In this document: in pieces, positions 50,495-58,171 of the stretch
Layout of the letters: each line of letters begins with the position of its first letter
Position numbering within the stretch: the first letter of the stretch is position 1
Origin: Parvibaculum sp.
GTDB taxonomy: Bacteria > Pseudomonadota > Alphaproteobacteria > Parvibaculales > Parvibaculaceae
Assembly (NCBI RefSeq): GCF_030694575.1
Contig: NZ_JAUYUS010000016.1
Location: 1-64,000 of the forward strand
Direction: 5' to 3'
Length of the DNA: 64,000 bases
Notes under the pieces: model-generated
The model's database searches: none
The model's input: the letters and a program-made list of their open reading frames with translations, nothing else
What the model was told of the DNA's origin: nothing
Made by a program: the position numbers and the translations under genes

Positions 50495-50950
50495 ATGCAC
50501 AACCCATTTCGGTTTGAAGACTATTCGAGGGCACCGAACGGTCTGTTTTCACTCGACGTCTTCCGTCACGGAAAGCTCATTGAGCATTTCGAGGACAAGA
50601 ACCTGATCGTTAACGGCAGCAAGGCCGTAAACGCGCGGTTGATCGGTGGTGACGTTACGAACCGCAGCATCACGCAGATTGGGTTCGGGACGAGCGGCAC
50701 CGCACCGGCGGGCGGAAACACTGTGCTCACGAGCGCCTACACCAAGGCTGTCGACGCCGTGACGTATCCCGTCGAGGGAACCGTCCAGTTCGCGTTCTCT
50801 CTCGGCACTGGCGAGGCGAACGGCAAGGCAATTCTGGAATTCGGCCTCTTCACCGCCGCCGGCACGCTTTACGCGCGCAAGGTGCGCTCCGCTGCTCTCA
50901 ATAAAGAGAGCGACATCAGCCTGCTTGGCACTTGGCAGATAACCTTCTGA
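50495..50950 (+). CDS. Tail fibre-associated protein
   Basis: A 151-residue protein that starts with a conserved helix-turn (FRFEDYSRAPNGLFSLDVFRHGKLIEHFEDKN) and contains IGFGTSGTAPAGGNTVLTSAYTKAVD, typical of phage fibre-adjacent proteins. It is upstream of a fibre gene in the same transcript and may form the fibre base. Confidence 0.65.
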   Translation: MHNPFRFEDYSRAPNGLFSLDVFRHGKLIEHFEDKNLIVNGSKAVNARLIGGDVTNRSITQIGFGTSGTAPAGGNTVLTSAYTKAVDAVTYPVEGTVQFAFSLGTGEANGKAILEFGLFTAAGTLYARKVRSAALNKESDISLLGTWQITF

Positions 50951-50959
50951 GGATTGGTG

Positions 50960-52408
50960 ATGGCTAACCAGCCTGAAGAAGCAGTATACGCCGCCGGCGT
51001 ATTCCAGCTTGAGACGTCGACGTTGGCGCTCGGCGGAGTCGGTGGCCCGGCGAATACGCCGCTGCTCAACCTCGCCAACCGCACCGCTTACCTCAAGTCG
51101 CACATGGATGCGCTTGAAGCGGGAACAGTTATTCCACCAACCGTAGCTCCCCTCAACTCTCCCGCCCTTACCGGTACGCCGACCGCCCCAACGGCAGCGA
51201 TAGGCACCAACACGGACCAGATCGCGACAATGGCCGCGTTGAAAGCTGCGGCCGACGCGCTGCTAGACGCCGCCCCAGGCACTCTGGACACGCTTAAAAA
51301 ATTGGCGTCTGCCATTGCCGATGATCCGAACTTTGCCACGACGATGGCAACCGCGCTGGCTGGAAAGCTGGGAAAGAGCGGGGACACAATGACGGGGGCG
51401 CTCGTGATCGCCCTCTCAGCACTGCAGTTGACCTTGCGGAACAGCAACAACACGGCGGATTCAGTAGTCGAACATACGCGGTTTCTGCGCGGCAGCGGTG
51501 CCGGCGTCAGGGCGGCGCTTCGGTCTGTGCGGGGTGCGACAAACGCGGTTGGAGACGTTTATCTGACGTTCCTTTCGGCGGCCGATGCAGTGCTTCAGCA
51601 ATACACATTTGGAGCGGACGGCAAGCTGCTTCTCCCGACCGATCCCACCGCAGCGCTCGGTGCGGCGACCAAGCAGTATGTCGACGCGACGGTCATAACG
51701 CAGATCGTCAGCGGCTACCGAAACCTCAAGATCGTGTCGGCGGATGGCGGCACGTCGAGCATCATCACCTGTGCCGCGATCACGCTTGAGGGGGCAGGGG
51801 GGGTCGGAAAGCGGTTCGATTCTGTGAATAAGACCCTCAACCTGGCGAATTCCGGCGACGGCGGTATCGACACTGGCTCTGTGGCTTCTGGCAATTGGTA
51901 TTATGAGTGGATCATCGGTAAGGCTGACGGGACCGTCGACGTGCTGGGGTCACTGTCGTCGACCGCGCCGACCATGCCATCCGGCTACACTTACAAGGCC
52001 TATGTCGGGGCTGTTCTGACGAAGAGCGGATCGGCGGTTCTGGTCGGGTCGATCCACTACGGCAATATGGGATATCGCACCGCGACGCCGCTGCCAAAGA
52101 TGATTTCGGGGTCGAGCGGGAATGTATCGACCGGACCAAGAATGGCGGTGGCTGTGGCGGATTATGTTCCGCCTACTGCAAGCCATATCCTCGGCATCGT
52201 TAACGGCGGCGGGGGTATCACGTTGGTGGCGCCCAACAACACATACGGCGCCTATAACTCCACGACCAATGCCGCTCCAGCAAAGGAAGAAACCGATACC
52301 AGCGGGCAGTTCTGCCTTGCCCTCGAAAGTTCCAACATCTACTACGCTTCGAGCGGGGATAGCAGGGCTGGTCTCTATGCAACGGGTTGGAGAGACAATA
52401 ACCTCTGA
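50960..52408 (+). CDS. Tail fibre protein 1
   Basis: A 482-residue tail fibre. The N terminus (MANQPEEAVYAAGVFQLE) is nearly identical to that of fibre 2 at 54044, and the DNA repeats there are perfect over 28 bp. The middle carries T-G-x-P-x-A-P repeats (SPALTGTPTAPTAA) typical of fibres and an unrelated, presumably receptor-binding, C terminus. ATG 50960 chosen for GAGG upstream. Confidence 0.8.
   Translation: MANQPEEAVYAAGVFQLETSTLALGGVGGPANTPLLNLANRTAYLKSHMDALEAGTVIPPTVAPLNSPALTGTPTAPTAAIGTNTDQIATMAALKAAADALLDAAPGTLDTLKKLASAIADDPNFATTMATALAGKLGKSGDTMTGALVIALSALQLTLRNSNNTADSVVEHTRFLRGSGAGVRAALRSVRGATNAVGDVYLTFLSAADAVLQQYTFGADGKLLLPTDPTAALGAATKQYVDATVITQIVSGYRNLKIVSADGGTSSIITCAAITLEGAGGVGKRFDSVNKTLNLANSGDGGIDTGSVASGNWYYEWIIGKADGTVDVLGSLSSTAPTMPSGYTYKAYVGAVLTKSGSAVLVGSIHYGNMGYRTATPLPKMISGSSGNVSTGPRMAVAVADYVPPTASHILGIVNGGGGITLVAPNNTYGAYNSTTNAAPAKEETDTSGQFCLALESSNIYYASSGDSRAGLYATGWRDNNL
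50961..50988 (+). repeat. 28-bp direct repeat, copy 1 (fibre N terminus)
   Basis: Identical to 54045-54072. With the promoter repeat (50452/54001) it brackets the fibre 1, oxygenase and methyltransferase genes, giving two sites for homologous recombination. Confidence 0.8.
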
Positions 52409-52435
52409 ACGGCGGCTTGACGGCGGCCATCCCTG

Positions 52436-52454
52436 ACGCCACTGTGGCGTTTTT
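52436..52454 (+). terminator. Rho-independent terminator after fibre 1
   Basis: ACGCCA-CTG-TGGCGT stem, then a T run, 28 bases after the fibre stop and just before the oxygenase start. Confidence 0.65.
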
Positions 52455-52468
52455 GCGGGGGTGCCGTC

Positions 52469-53203
52469 GTGCGGATCAACTATCAGCGCCTGTTCGACAT
52501 GGGGAGTGAGCATGCGGGAGCCTTCAGGACCGCATCGCCCTTCCCGAGCGTCTGTCTCGACGGGCTTTTCGAGCCGTCCGAGTACGAAGTGATCGCCAGT
52601 TGCTTCCCGGACCCAACGAGCGATGTCTGGAAGAAGCCCGAGAACATCCATACCAAGGGAAAGTACGTCACTCGCCGCGGCGATGACGATTTGAAAGAGC
52701 TTCTGTTCGACGATGCCGCGCGGCAGGTTCTCGCGGAACTGAACAGCGGGCCTTTCCTCCGCTTTCTGGAGCTGCTGACCGGCATCAAGGGCCTCATCGG
52801 AGACCCATACCTGGCTGAGGGCGGCTTTCATTGTAGTGAGGATGGCGGCTATCTCGACATCCACGCGGATTTCAGCCATCACGACGCGCTCGGGCTGGAG
52901 CGGCGGCTTAACCTGATCATCTATCTGAACGAGGGCTGGTTGCCAGAGTATGGCGGCGCGCTCTCTCTCTACGACCTCGACCTGAATCCGGTCGCCAGTT
53001 TCTTGCCGGTGGCGAACCGGGCCGCGATCTTCGAGACCAGTGATACCAGCTATCACGGGCACCCGGAACCGATGAAGCTGCCCGCCGGGGTATACCGGCG
53101 GTCGATTGCGCTCTACTACTACTCGCTCCCAACCGGGCGTGAGAAGTCGAGGATCGTATTCCCGAAAGACCGCGCCTTCTCGCACCAAACGACGGAGGCC
53201 TAA
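52469..53203 (+). CDS. 2OG-Fe(II) oxygenase, prolyl-4-hydroxylase-like
   Basis: A 244-residue oxygenase. The iron ligands are visible: H-x-D in DIHADF near residues 131-133 and the distal His in TSYHGHPEP near 195, with the 2-oxoglutarate-binding Arg of RRSIALYYYS near 210. These enzymes hydroxylate protein side chains, free amino acids or sugars. The location between paralogous fibres suggests it modifies fibre protein or a cell-surface molecule. GTG start only 15 bases past a terminator. No late promoter motif of its own is seen. Confidence 0.85.
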   Translation: MRINYQRLFDMGSEHAGAFRTASPFPSVCLDGLFEPSEYEVIASCFPDPTSDVWKKPENIHTKGKYVTRRGDDDLKELLFDDAARQVLAELNSGPFLRFLELLTGIKGLIGDPYLAEGGFHCSEDGGYLDIHADFSHHDALGLERRLNLIIYLNEGWLPEYGGALSLYDLDLNPVASFLPVANRAAIFETSDTSYHGHPEPMKLPAGVYRRSIALYYYSLPTGREKSRIVFPKDRAFSHQTTEA

Positions 53204-53206
53204 GAG

Positions 53207-53971
53207 ATGAGCGATCGCGCGGCCTATTCCAACCAGAACGACGCCGAGGACGCGGCTCAGGGCCTTCTTGAAGCTATCGCCAGGTCGGACCTCCTGCCCG
53301 CCGGCGAGTTGCTGAGAAACATCGGACTATTCCTTCGGCAGAAGGATCTGGCTCATATCCTTTTCATGGCCGACCTCTACCGGCGTATCGTCGACGTGCC
53401 CGGATACATCGCGGAGTTCGGGGTCATGTGGGGCCGCAACCTCTCGCTGCTGATGGCGATGCGCGAATGCTTCGAGCCCTACAATCACACCCGGAAGATC
53501 GTCGGTTTCGATACTTTCGCGGGGTTCGTTGGCACGACGACGGAAGATCACGGCGACAAGCCTAAAGAGGGGATGCACGGCGCGGGCGATTACGGCGTAG
53601 CGGCCGGTTACGAGAAGACGCTGGCCGACATCCTGAGCGCCCACCAGAACACCGCTCACCTGGCACACGTCAAAAAGTTCGAGATTGTAAAGGGCGACGT
53701 GACCGAGACCCTGCCGCGCTGGATGAAGAACAACCCGCATGCGGTGTTCGCCTTCTGCTACCTCGATCTCGACCTTTATGAGCCGACAAAGGCGGTGCTG
53801 CAGCAGGTCAAGGGGCGGCTCGTCAAGGGCTCGGTTCTCGCTTTCGACGAGGTTCTGAACCCGAGCTATCCAGGTGAAACGGTGGCGCTTGATGAAATGT
53901 TCGGCATTCCCAACATGCGCCTGCTGAGAACGCCGTTGAGCGGATGGAAGACGTTCTGGGTCGTTGAGTAA
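53207..53971 (+). CDS. TylF/MycF-type methyltransferase
   Basis: A 254-residue class I SAM-dependent O-methyltransferase of the TylF/MycF (macrocin-type) family. Motif I-like IAEFGVMWGRNLSLLM near residue 68, KIVGFDTFAGF near 98, and CYLDLDLYEPTKAVL near 184, followed by GSVLAFDEV. Known relatives methylate sugar hydroxyls in a metal-dependent way. It follows the oxygenase by three bases, so the two probably act in one pathway, plausibly on a surface sugar or the fibre. Confidence 0.8.
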   Translation: MSDRAAYSNQNDAEDAAQGLLEAIARSDLLPAGELLRNIGLFLRQKDLAHILFMADLYRRIVDVPGYIAEFGVMWGRNLSLLMAMRECFEPYNHTRKIVGFDTFAGFVGTTTEDHGDKPKEGMHGAGDYGVAAGYEKTLADILSAHQNTAHLAHVKKFEIVKGDVTETLPRWMKNNPHAVFAFCYLDLDLYEPTKAVLQQVKGRLVKGSVLAFDEVLNPSYPGETVALDEMFGIPNMRLLRTPLSGWKTFWVVE

Positions 53972-54001
53972 CCATCAACTCTCAACCACCGCGCAGCATC
54001 G

Positions 54002-54022
54002 TCGTGACGGGATACTTCGACT
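54002..54022 (+). promoter_or_regulatory. Late promoter (second fibre unit), with 5' UTR
   Basis: TCGTGAC-GGGATACT-TCGACT. The inferred start is 54023, 21 bases before the GTG, which has GAGGAA upstream. Repeated from 50453. A TCGACT...AGTCGA inverted repeat follows the motif. Confidence 0.75.
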
Positions 54023-54043
54023 CTTAGCAAGTCGAGGAATGCC

Positions 54044-55390
54044 GTGGCTAACCAGCCTGAAGAAGCAGTATATGACGAGGGCGTCTACCAGATCGAGATT
54101 ACCGATCCGGTGCAGGGCGCGCTTGGCGGTCTTGACAACAAGCCGCTCCTGAATCTCGCCAACCGGACGGCATGGCTGAAGCAGCACGTCGATGCGCTGG
54201 AATCCGGCTCAAATATTCCCGTTACCTACGCGCCTATCAACTCCCCCTCGTTCACGGGCTCCCCCGCTGCCCCGACGCCGCCCGTCGGCGATGACACGAC
54301 GAAAATCCCGACCACGGCGTTTGTGCAGACGGCCGTTGGGGGCATGGTGACGGTCGACGTTAGCGGCAATTCCAACGTGACGCTGACGGCCGCGAAATGG
54401 GGCGCCTCAACGATCATCCTGATCGGCGCGCAAACGGGGAACTTGAATGTCGTATTCCCGACCCGCGGCGACCGTTGGCTGGTTGTCAACGCCACGACGG
54501 GAACCGGAACGATAACCTGTAAAACTGCGGCTGGGTCCGGCGTCCAGGTCGTGCGTGGGATGTCGGCTCCGATATTCTGCGACGCCGTCAACGCCTATTT
54601 CGAGCGAACGGATTTCACGAACGTCGCGCTGACGGGAGTCCCGACCGCGCCGACCGCGCCGGACGCTACCGACACCGATCAGATCGCGTCGACTAAATAC
54701 GTCCAGAACACCTACCGGACGTTCGCGCCGATTGACTCTCCGACGTTTACCGGCGTGCCGGCTGGCCCGACGCCGGCGGCCGGCGACAAATCCACGAAGT
54801 TCGCGACCACGGCGTTCGTGCAGGATACGGCGCCTCCGGTCGGCGGCATCATCATGTATTCAGGGCTGATCGCCGACATTCCGCTGCCGTGGCGGCTGTG
54901 CGATGGCACCAATGGAACTCCGGACCTGCGCGATAAGTTCATCGTCGGCGCACGCTCCGACCATGACGGCACGGCAAAAACAAACATCACCGGGGCGCTC
55001 ACCAAGTCCGGAGGATCTGTCTCCGGCGTGACGGCTGGGGGCGGCGAGCATAATCATGCTGGGTTCACCGGATCGCACGTCCTCACATTGAATGAGATGC
55101 CTAGCCACAGGCACCTTCAATATTCAAGCGTCACGGCAACCAGCTCAAATTCTCTCGGCCTTGCTGCGGGCAATGCTCCGGCCTTCGCGGCAACGCTCGG
55201 GTTCGACAACAATGGCTATTTTACGGTATCGCGGTCTGATGCTGGAGAGCCAACCATTGGCCGAACTTCACCCAGCGGCGGGGCCGATGCACATAATCAC
55301 TCAATCGCGGCCGCTGGTACTCACACCCACACCATCCCGAGCGTTCTGCCGCCATACGTCGCGCTCGCCTTCATCATGAGAACCGCATAG
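54044..55390 (+). CDS. Tail fibre protein 2 with collar domain
   Basis: A 448-residue fibre paralogous to fibre 1 at its N terminus (MANQPEEAVYDEGVYQIE). Several fibre repeats (SPSFTGSPAAPTP, SPTFTGVPAGPTP) lead to a C-terminal phage-collar-like domain with PWRLCDGTNGTPDLRDKFIVGA near residue 285 and GGGEHNHAG...HNHS...HTHTIPSVLPPYVALAFIMR at the end. GTG start. Confidence 0.85.
   Translation: MANQPEEAVYDEGVYQIEITDPVQGALGGLDNKPLLNLANRTAWLKQHVDALESGSNIPVTYAPINSPSFTGSPAAPTPPVGDDTTKIPTTAFVQTAVGGMVTVDVSGNSNVTLTAAKWGASTIILIGAQTGNLNVVFPTRGDRWLVVNATTGTGTITCKTAAGSGVQVVRGMSAPIFCDAVNAYFERTDFTNVALTGVPTAPTAPDATDTDQIASTKYVQNTYRTFAPIDSPTFTGVPAGPTPAAGDKSTKFATTAFVQDTAPPVGGIIMYSGLIADIPLPWRLCDGTNGTPDLRDKFIVGARSDHDGTAKTNITGALTKSGGSVSGVTAGGGEHNHAGFTGSHVLTLNEMPSHRHLQYSSVTATSSNSLGLAAGNAPAFAATLGFDNNGYFTVSRSDAGEPTIGRTSPSGGADAHNHSIAAAGTHTHTIPSVLPPYVALAFIMRTA
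54045..54072 (+). repeat. 28-bp direct repeat, copy 2 (fibre N terminus)
   Basis: Identical to 50961-50988. Deletion between copies would remove the oxygenase and methyltransferase and fuse the two fibres in frame. Confidence 0.8.
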
Positions 55391-55408
55391 AGCGGGCTGG
55401 GATAGAAC

Positions 55409-55747
55409 ATGACCATTTCACCGAAACCGATGATGCCGCGCGACTCATACAATGCACCAATCCCGGCTCTGCGTGCTCGGAACGGCGGCGCCAAGAAGGG
55501 CACGGCTGGATCGTCCTCTACCCGCATCGGTCCCTTCGAGAGTGGGACGGCTGTGATCTCGATCTACGCACCGGCCGACATTCGGTACGAAGTCGGCGGG
55601 GACAGCATCGTTGCGGTCCTGGCGACCTCCCATCTCCTCGCCGCAGGCGAGCGGCTTGTAGTTGCGCTGCGGCCGACGGATACGCATATCGCGATCATCC
55701 GCGTCGGCGATGCTGACGTCGCGGTCGACGTGTCGGAGCTGGAATGA
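55409..55747 (+). CDS. Hypothetical structural protein
   Basis: A 112-residue beta-rich protein (GTAVISIYAPADIRYEVGGDSIVAVLATSHLLAAGERLVVALRPTD) with a Pro-rich N terminus. It lies downstream of fibre 2 and overlaps the next gene (ATGA). It may be a fibre adaptor or capsid decoration. Confidence 0.55.
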   Translation: MTISPKPMMPRDSYNAPIPALRARNGGAKKGTAGSSSTRIGPFESGTAVISIYAPADIRYEVGGDSIVAVLATSHLLAAGERLVVALRPTDTHIAIIRVGDADVAVDVSELE

Positions 55748-56523
55748 GCCGCCTCGGACTTGGGCTGCCGCTCGCCGGCATGAGGGCGAGGATATCAGCG
55801 CCGGCGATCGTCACGGTGCCGGCGATGTTCTTGCCGACCGATTACGGCGCCAAGCTGCGCGGGTGGCCTGATGCGGGGCGGGCGGAGTATCTCACGATCA
55901 ACGGCGGACGCATTGCCGGGCTCGTCGATCCGATCGCCGAGGTCGAGTTCACGCAGGCCTTCTCCTCGCAGCGGCCTATCCAGCAGGGAAAGAACGCCGC
56001 CTTCGACAGCAACGACGATTTTCTCAACTACGAGGGTATGGCCTGGGGTAGTGACCCGTTCGAAATTCAGGCGCTCGTGCGGCAGGACGCGCTGGCGGCC
56101 TCGACGGGACGCCGCCAGATAGTCGGCTACGGCGGCGCGGGTTCGGTCGGACAGTGCCGTCTCGGCCGTATCGTATCGGGCGGCGTAAATCGCGGCGAGA
56201 TGGTCACCGCCACGACGGTCGGAGGGGCCGTCACCGTTGCCGGTAGCACCGTCGACCTGAGCGGCATTCATCATCTGAACGGGAGGTTTGCGGCCGACAG
56301 CAATACTCTGACGGTAGACGGCAATGTGAACGGGCCCTTCCCGTCGGTGCTGGAGGTCGGCACTGTGCGGACGCGGATCGGCGCCTCGTCTCTCAATACA
56401 GCAGGCAACATTTGGCACGGCCTCTGGCGTGCTTCCGTCATCACCGACCTTCTCGACCCAGAAGAATACGAGGCACTTGAGTCGTGGCGGCAGATGTGCC
56501 TCGCCGACATCCCCGCCGCATGA
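55744..56523 (+). CDS. Putative tail protein with LamG/concanavalin-like domain
   Basis: A 259-residue protein. Residues 65-230 (DDFLNYEGMAWGSDPFEIQALVRQD...IVGYGG...VAGSTVDLSGIHHLNGRFAAD...IGASSLNTAGNIWHGLWRASVI) have the rhythm of a LamG/concanavalin-like sugar-binding jelly roll often found in phage tails. It may bind host polysaccharide. Confidence 0.55.
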   Translation: MSRLGLGLPLAGMRARISAPAIVTVPAMFLPTDYGAKLRGWPDAGRAEYLTINGGRIAGLVDPIAEVEFTQAFSSQRPIQQGKNAAFDSNDDFLNYEGMAWGSDPFEIQALVRQDALAASTGRRQIVGYGGAGSVGQCRLGRIVSGGVNRGEMVTATTVGGAVTVAGSTVDLSGIHHLNGRFAADSNTLTVDGNVNGPFPSVLEVGTVRTRIGASSLNTAGNIWHGLWRASVITDLLDPEEYEALESWRQMCLADIPAA

Positions 56524-56539
56524 GTAGAAAGGATTGAAA

Positions 56540-56827
56540 GTGTCTCAGGACAATAATTTTCTGGTCTGGCCCCTCGGCAAGCTCGCCGAGGCGACGGCTT
56601 ACATGAACGAGCAGAACGCAAAATGGACGGCCCTCACGGGCGACCCGTGGGCGCCGTTGCTGATGGACGAATTCGGCCAGCCAGTCGTGTCGCATTGCGC
56701 CGCACCGGCGAAATACGATTGGGGCGATGGTCTCGTCGAGATCGAGGAGCCCGAAGGCCTCGAAGCCCTGCGCGCCGACGCCGTCATCGTGCCCACCTTC
56801 AATCCGTGGGTGGAAGAGGAAGATTAG
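56540..56827 (+). CDS. Hypothetical protein
   Basis: A 95-residue acidic protein (FLVWPLGKLAEATAYMNEQNAKWTAL, a C terminus of Glu/Asp). GTG at 56540 has AAGGA upstream. A TTG two codons earlier is possible. It has no known family and lies in the fibre-lysis transition. Confidence 0.55.
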   Translation: MSQDNNFLVWPLGKLAEATAYMNEQNAKWTALTGDPWAPLLMDEFGQPVVSHCAAPAKYDWGDGLVEIEEPEGLEALRADAVIVPTFNPWVEEED

Positions 56828-56899
56828 GCCCAGCCGCCAGCCCCTCGCCCTTGACGGGCGAGGGCACTGGCGCTGCTAACTGAATCACTTCCGATCTGG

Positions 56900-56919
56900 T
56901 CGTGATGCAACGCTGCATC
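56900..56919 (+). promoter_or_regulatory. Late promoter, leaderless type (lysis leader peptide)
   Basis: TCGTGAT-GCAACGCT-GCATC with 13 rather than 14 bases before the ATG. GATGCA...TGCATC forms an inverted repeat around it. Confidence 0.65.
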
Positions 56920-56967
56920 ATGATCAGAATCTCGCTGGACCATATTCAGAAGGCACTGGCGTCATGA
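56920..56967 (+). CDS. Leaderless 15-aa leader peptide
   Basis: ATG at or next to the inferred +1 encodes MIRISLDHIQKALAS and its stop overlaps the ATG of the DUF5675 gene (ATGA). It parallels the nine-codon ORF at 16320 and suggests translational coupling through leaderless initiation. Confidence 0.45.
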   Translation: MIRISLDHIQKALAS

Positions 56968-57518
56968 GAGAGGTTACGTTCACTCTGAACCGCCTCGAAC
57001 ATGACGGCCTAGCCACACGTGGCGAGCTTCTGGCCGGCGGCACTTGGCTTTGCTATATAGCCGAAGATCGCTATCGCCAGGTCAAGGTGCCGGGGTCGAC
57101 GCGCATACCGGATGGGCTCTACGAAATTGAACTAAAGCCGGTCGGCACTTCTCGCTTCGACAAGGTGGCGACGGAAATCATGGCGGCGGCCGGCCTTGCG
57201 CATCACGGCATGATCCGCCTGATCGCCGTGCCGAATTTCTCTGAAGTGCTCTATCATTGGGGTAACGACCAGCACGACACTGAGGGCTGCCTGCTTGGTG
57301 GGATGACCAAGATGTCGTCGCCAAAGGATGGGTCGCTCGCCGTCGGGATGAGCCGGCCAGCGTATCAAAAGACGTATCCCGTTCTCTCCGCGCCGCTGAT
57401 ACGCGGAGACCGAGCCTTTATCCACATTCGAAATCTCGATGGCACTCCGTCTGCCTCCGATCCCGTGCGCGCACCCGTGCCGCTGGAGCGGCCGGATCGC
57501 GCGAAGCAGGGGGCATAG
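56964..57518 (+). CDS. DUF5675-family protein, candidate endolysin
   Basis: A 184-residue protein matching DUF5675: VKVPGSTRIPDGLYEIELK near residue 33, then HHGMIRLIAVPNFSEVLYHWGNDQHDTEGCLLGG near 79. Members sit in phage lysis cassettes and are thought to act on the cell wall, perhaps as L,D-transpeptidase-like folds. Activity has not been established to my knowledge. It is the first gene of the lysis unit, before two holin-like proteins. Confidence 0.75.
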   Translation: MREVTFTLNRLEHDGLATRGELLAGGTWLCYIAEDRYRQVKVPGSTRIPDGLYEIELKPVGTSRFDKVATEIMAAAGLAHHGMIRLIAVPNFSEVLYHWGNDQHDTEGCLLGGMTKMSSPKDGSLAVGMSRPAYQKTYPVLSAPLIRGDRAFIHIRNLDGTPSASDPVRAPVPLERPDRAKQGA

Positions 57519-57872
57519 ATGCCGGAACCGACTATCCAGGAAGTGATCGGCGTGCGCTGGGCAACCTTGCTCGCGGGGTTCATGGGCGCCGTCGTCTCCC
57601 TCTCCTTCGTGAAAGAACTCACGCGGATGCAGATGGTGGGCGCCGTCGCGATCGGCACCGTTACCGCTGGCTATCTCACGCCGGCCGTGCTCGCCTATTT
57701 TCATCTCCCGTCTGAAGTCCAGAACGGCGCCGCATTCCTCACCGGCCTCACGGCGATGAACCTCATCCCAGGCATTCTCGCTCTGAGCGCCTATTTCCGA
57801 AAAAACCCCACGTCTGCCGTGACAGGCATTCCTCCGTCGCCGCCGTCACAAGATGGCAGCAACGGAGGCTGA
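57519..57872 (+). CDS. Holin-like membrane protein
   Basis: A 117-residue protein with three likely membrane segments (about 12-30, 37-58, 72-92) and a Pro-rich soluble tail. Size, topology and position fit a class I holin. The start codon follows the previous stop directly. Confidence 0.65.
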   Translation: MPEPTIQEVIGVRWATLLAGFMGAVVSLSFVKELTRMQMVGAVAIGTVTAGYLTPAVLAYFHLPSEVQNGAAFLTGLTAMNLIPGILALSAYFRKNPTSAVTGIPPSPPSQDGSNGG

Positions 57873-57874
57873 CA

Positions 57875-58171
57875 ATGATCCTTTACCTTCTCACTCTGGC
57901 CGCCTGCTTGGTGATCTTCGCCTTCTCGCTTTGCGAGCTGAATGGCATGAGCCGGCAGACAAGCCACGTTCTGCGGGCGGCGTTCGTTCTCATGGCTGTG
58001 GGAGCCTTCGGCGTCCTGACCGAACCTGCGGCGATTGGGGCGGATGATCGATGGGCGGGCGCGGCGCTCGCTCTTGGTGTCGCGCTGCATATGCTTGCCC
58101 ACCGTCGCCACGAGGCAATCCGTTTGCTCAATAGCTGGTGGCGCTCCCTCTCTGGCCCGGTGACGAAATGA
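57875..58171 (+). CDS. Second holin-like membrane protein
   Basis: A 98-residue hydrophobic protein with about three membrane segments (1-21, 32-53, 61-78) and a basic C-terminal tail. It may be the holin, or an antiholin to the neighbouring gene. It overlaps the spanin start (ATGA). Confidence 0.6.
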   Translation: MILYLLTLAACLVIFAFSLCELNGMSRQTSHVLRAAFVLMAVGAFGVLTEPAAIGADDRWAGAALALGVALHMLAHRRHEAIRLLNSWWRSLSGPVTK

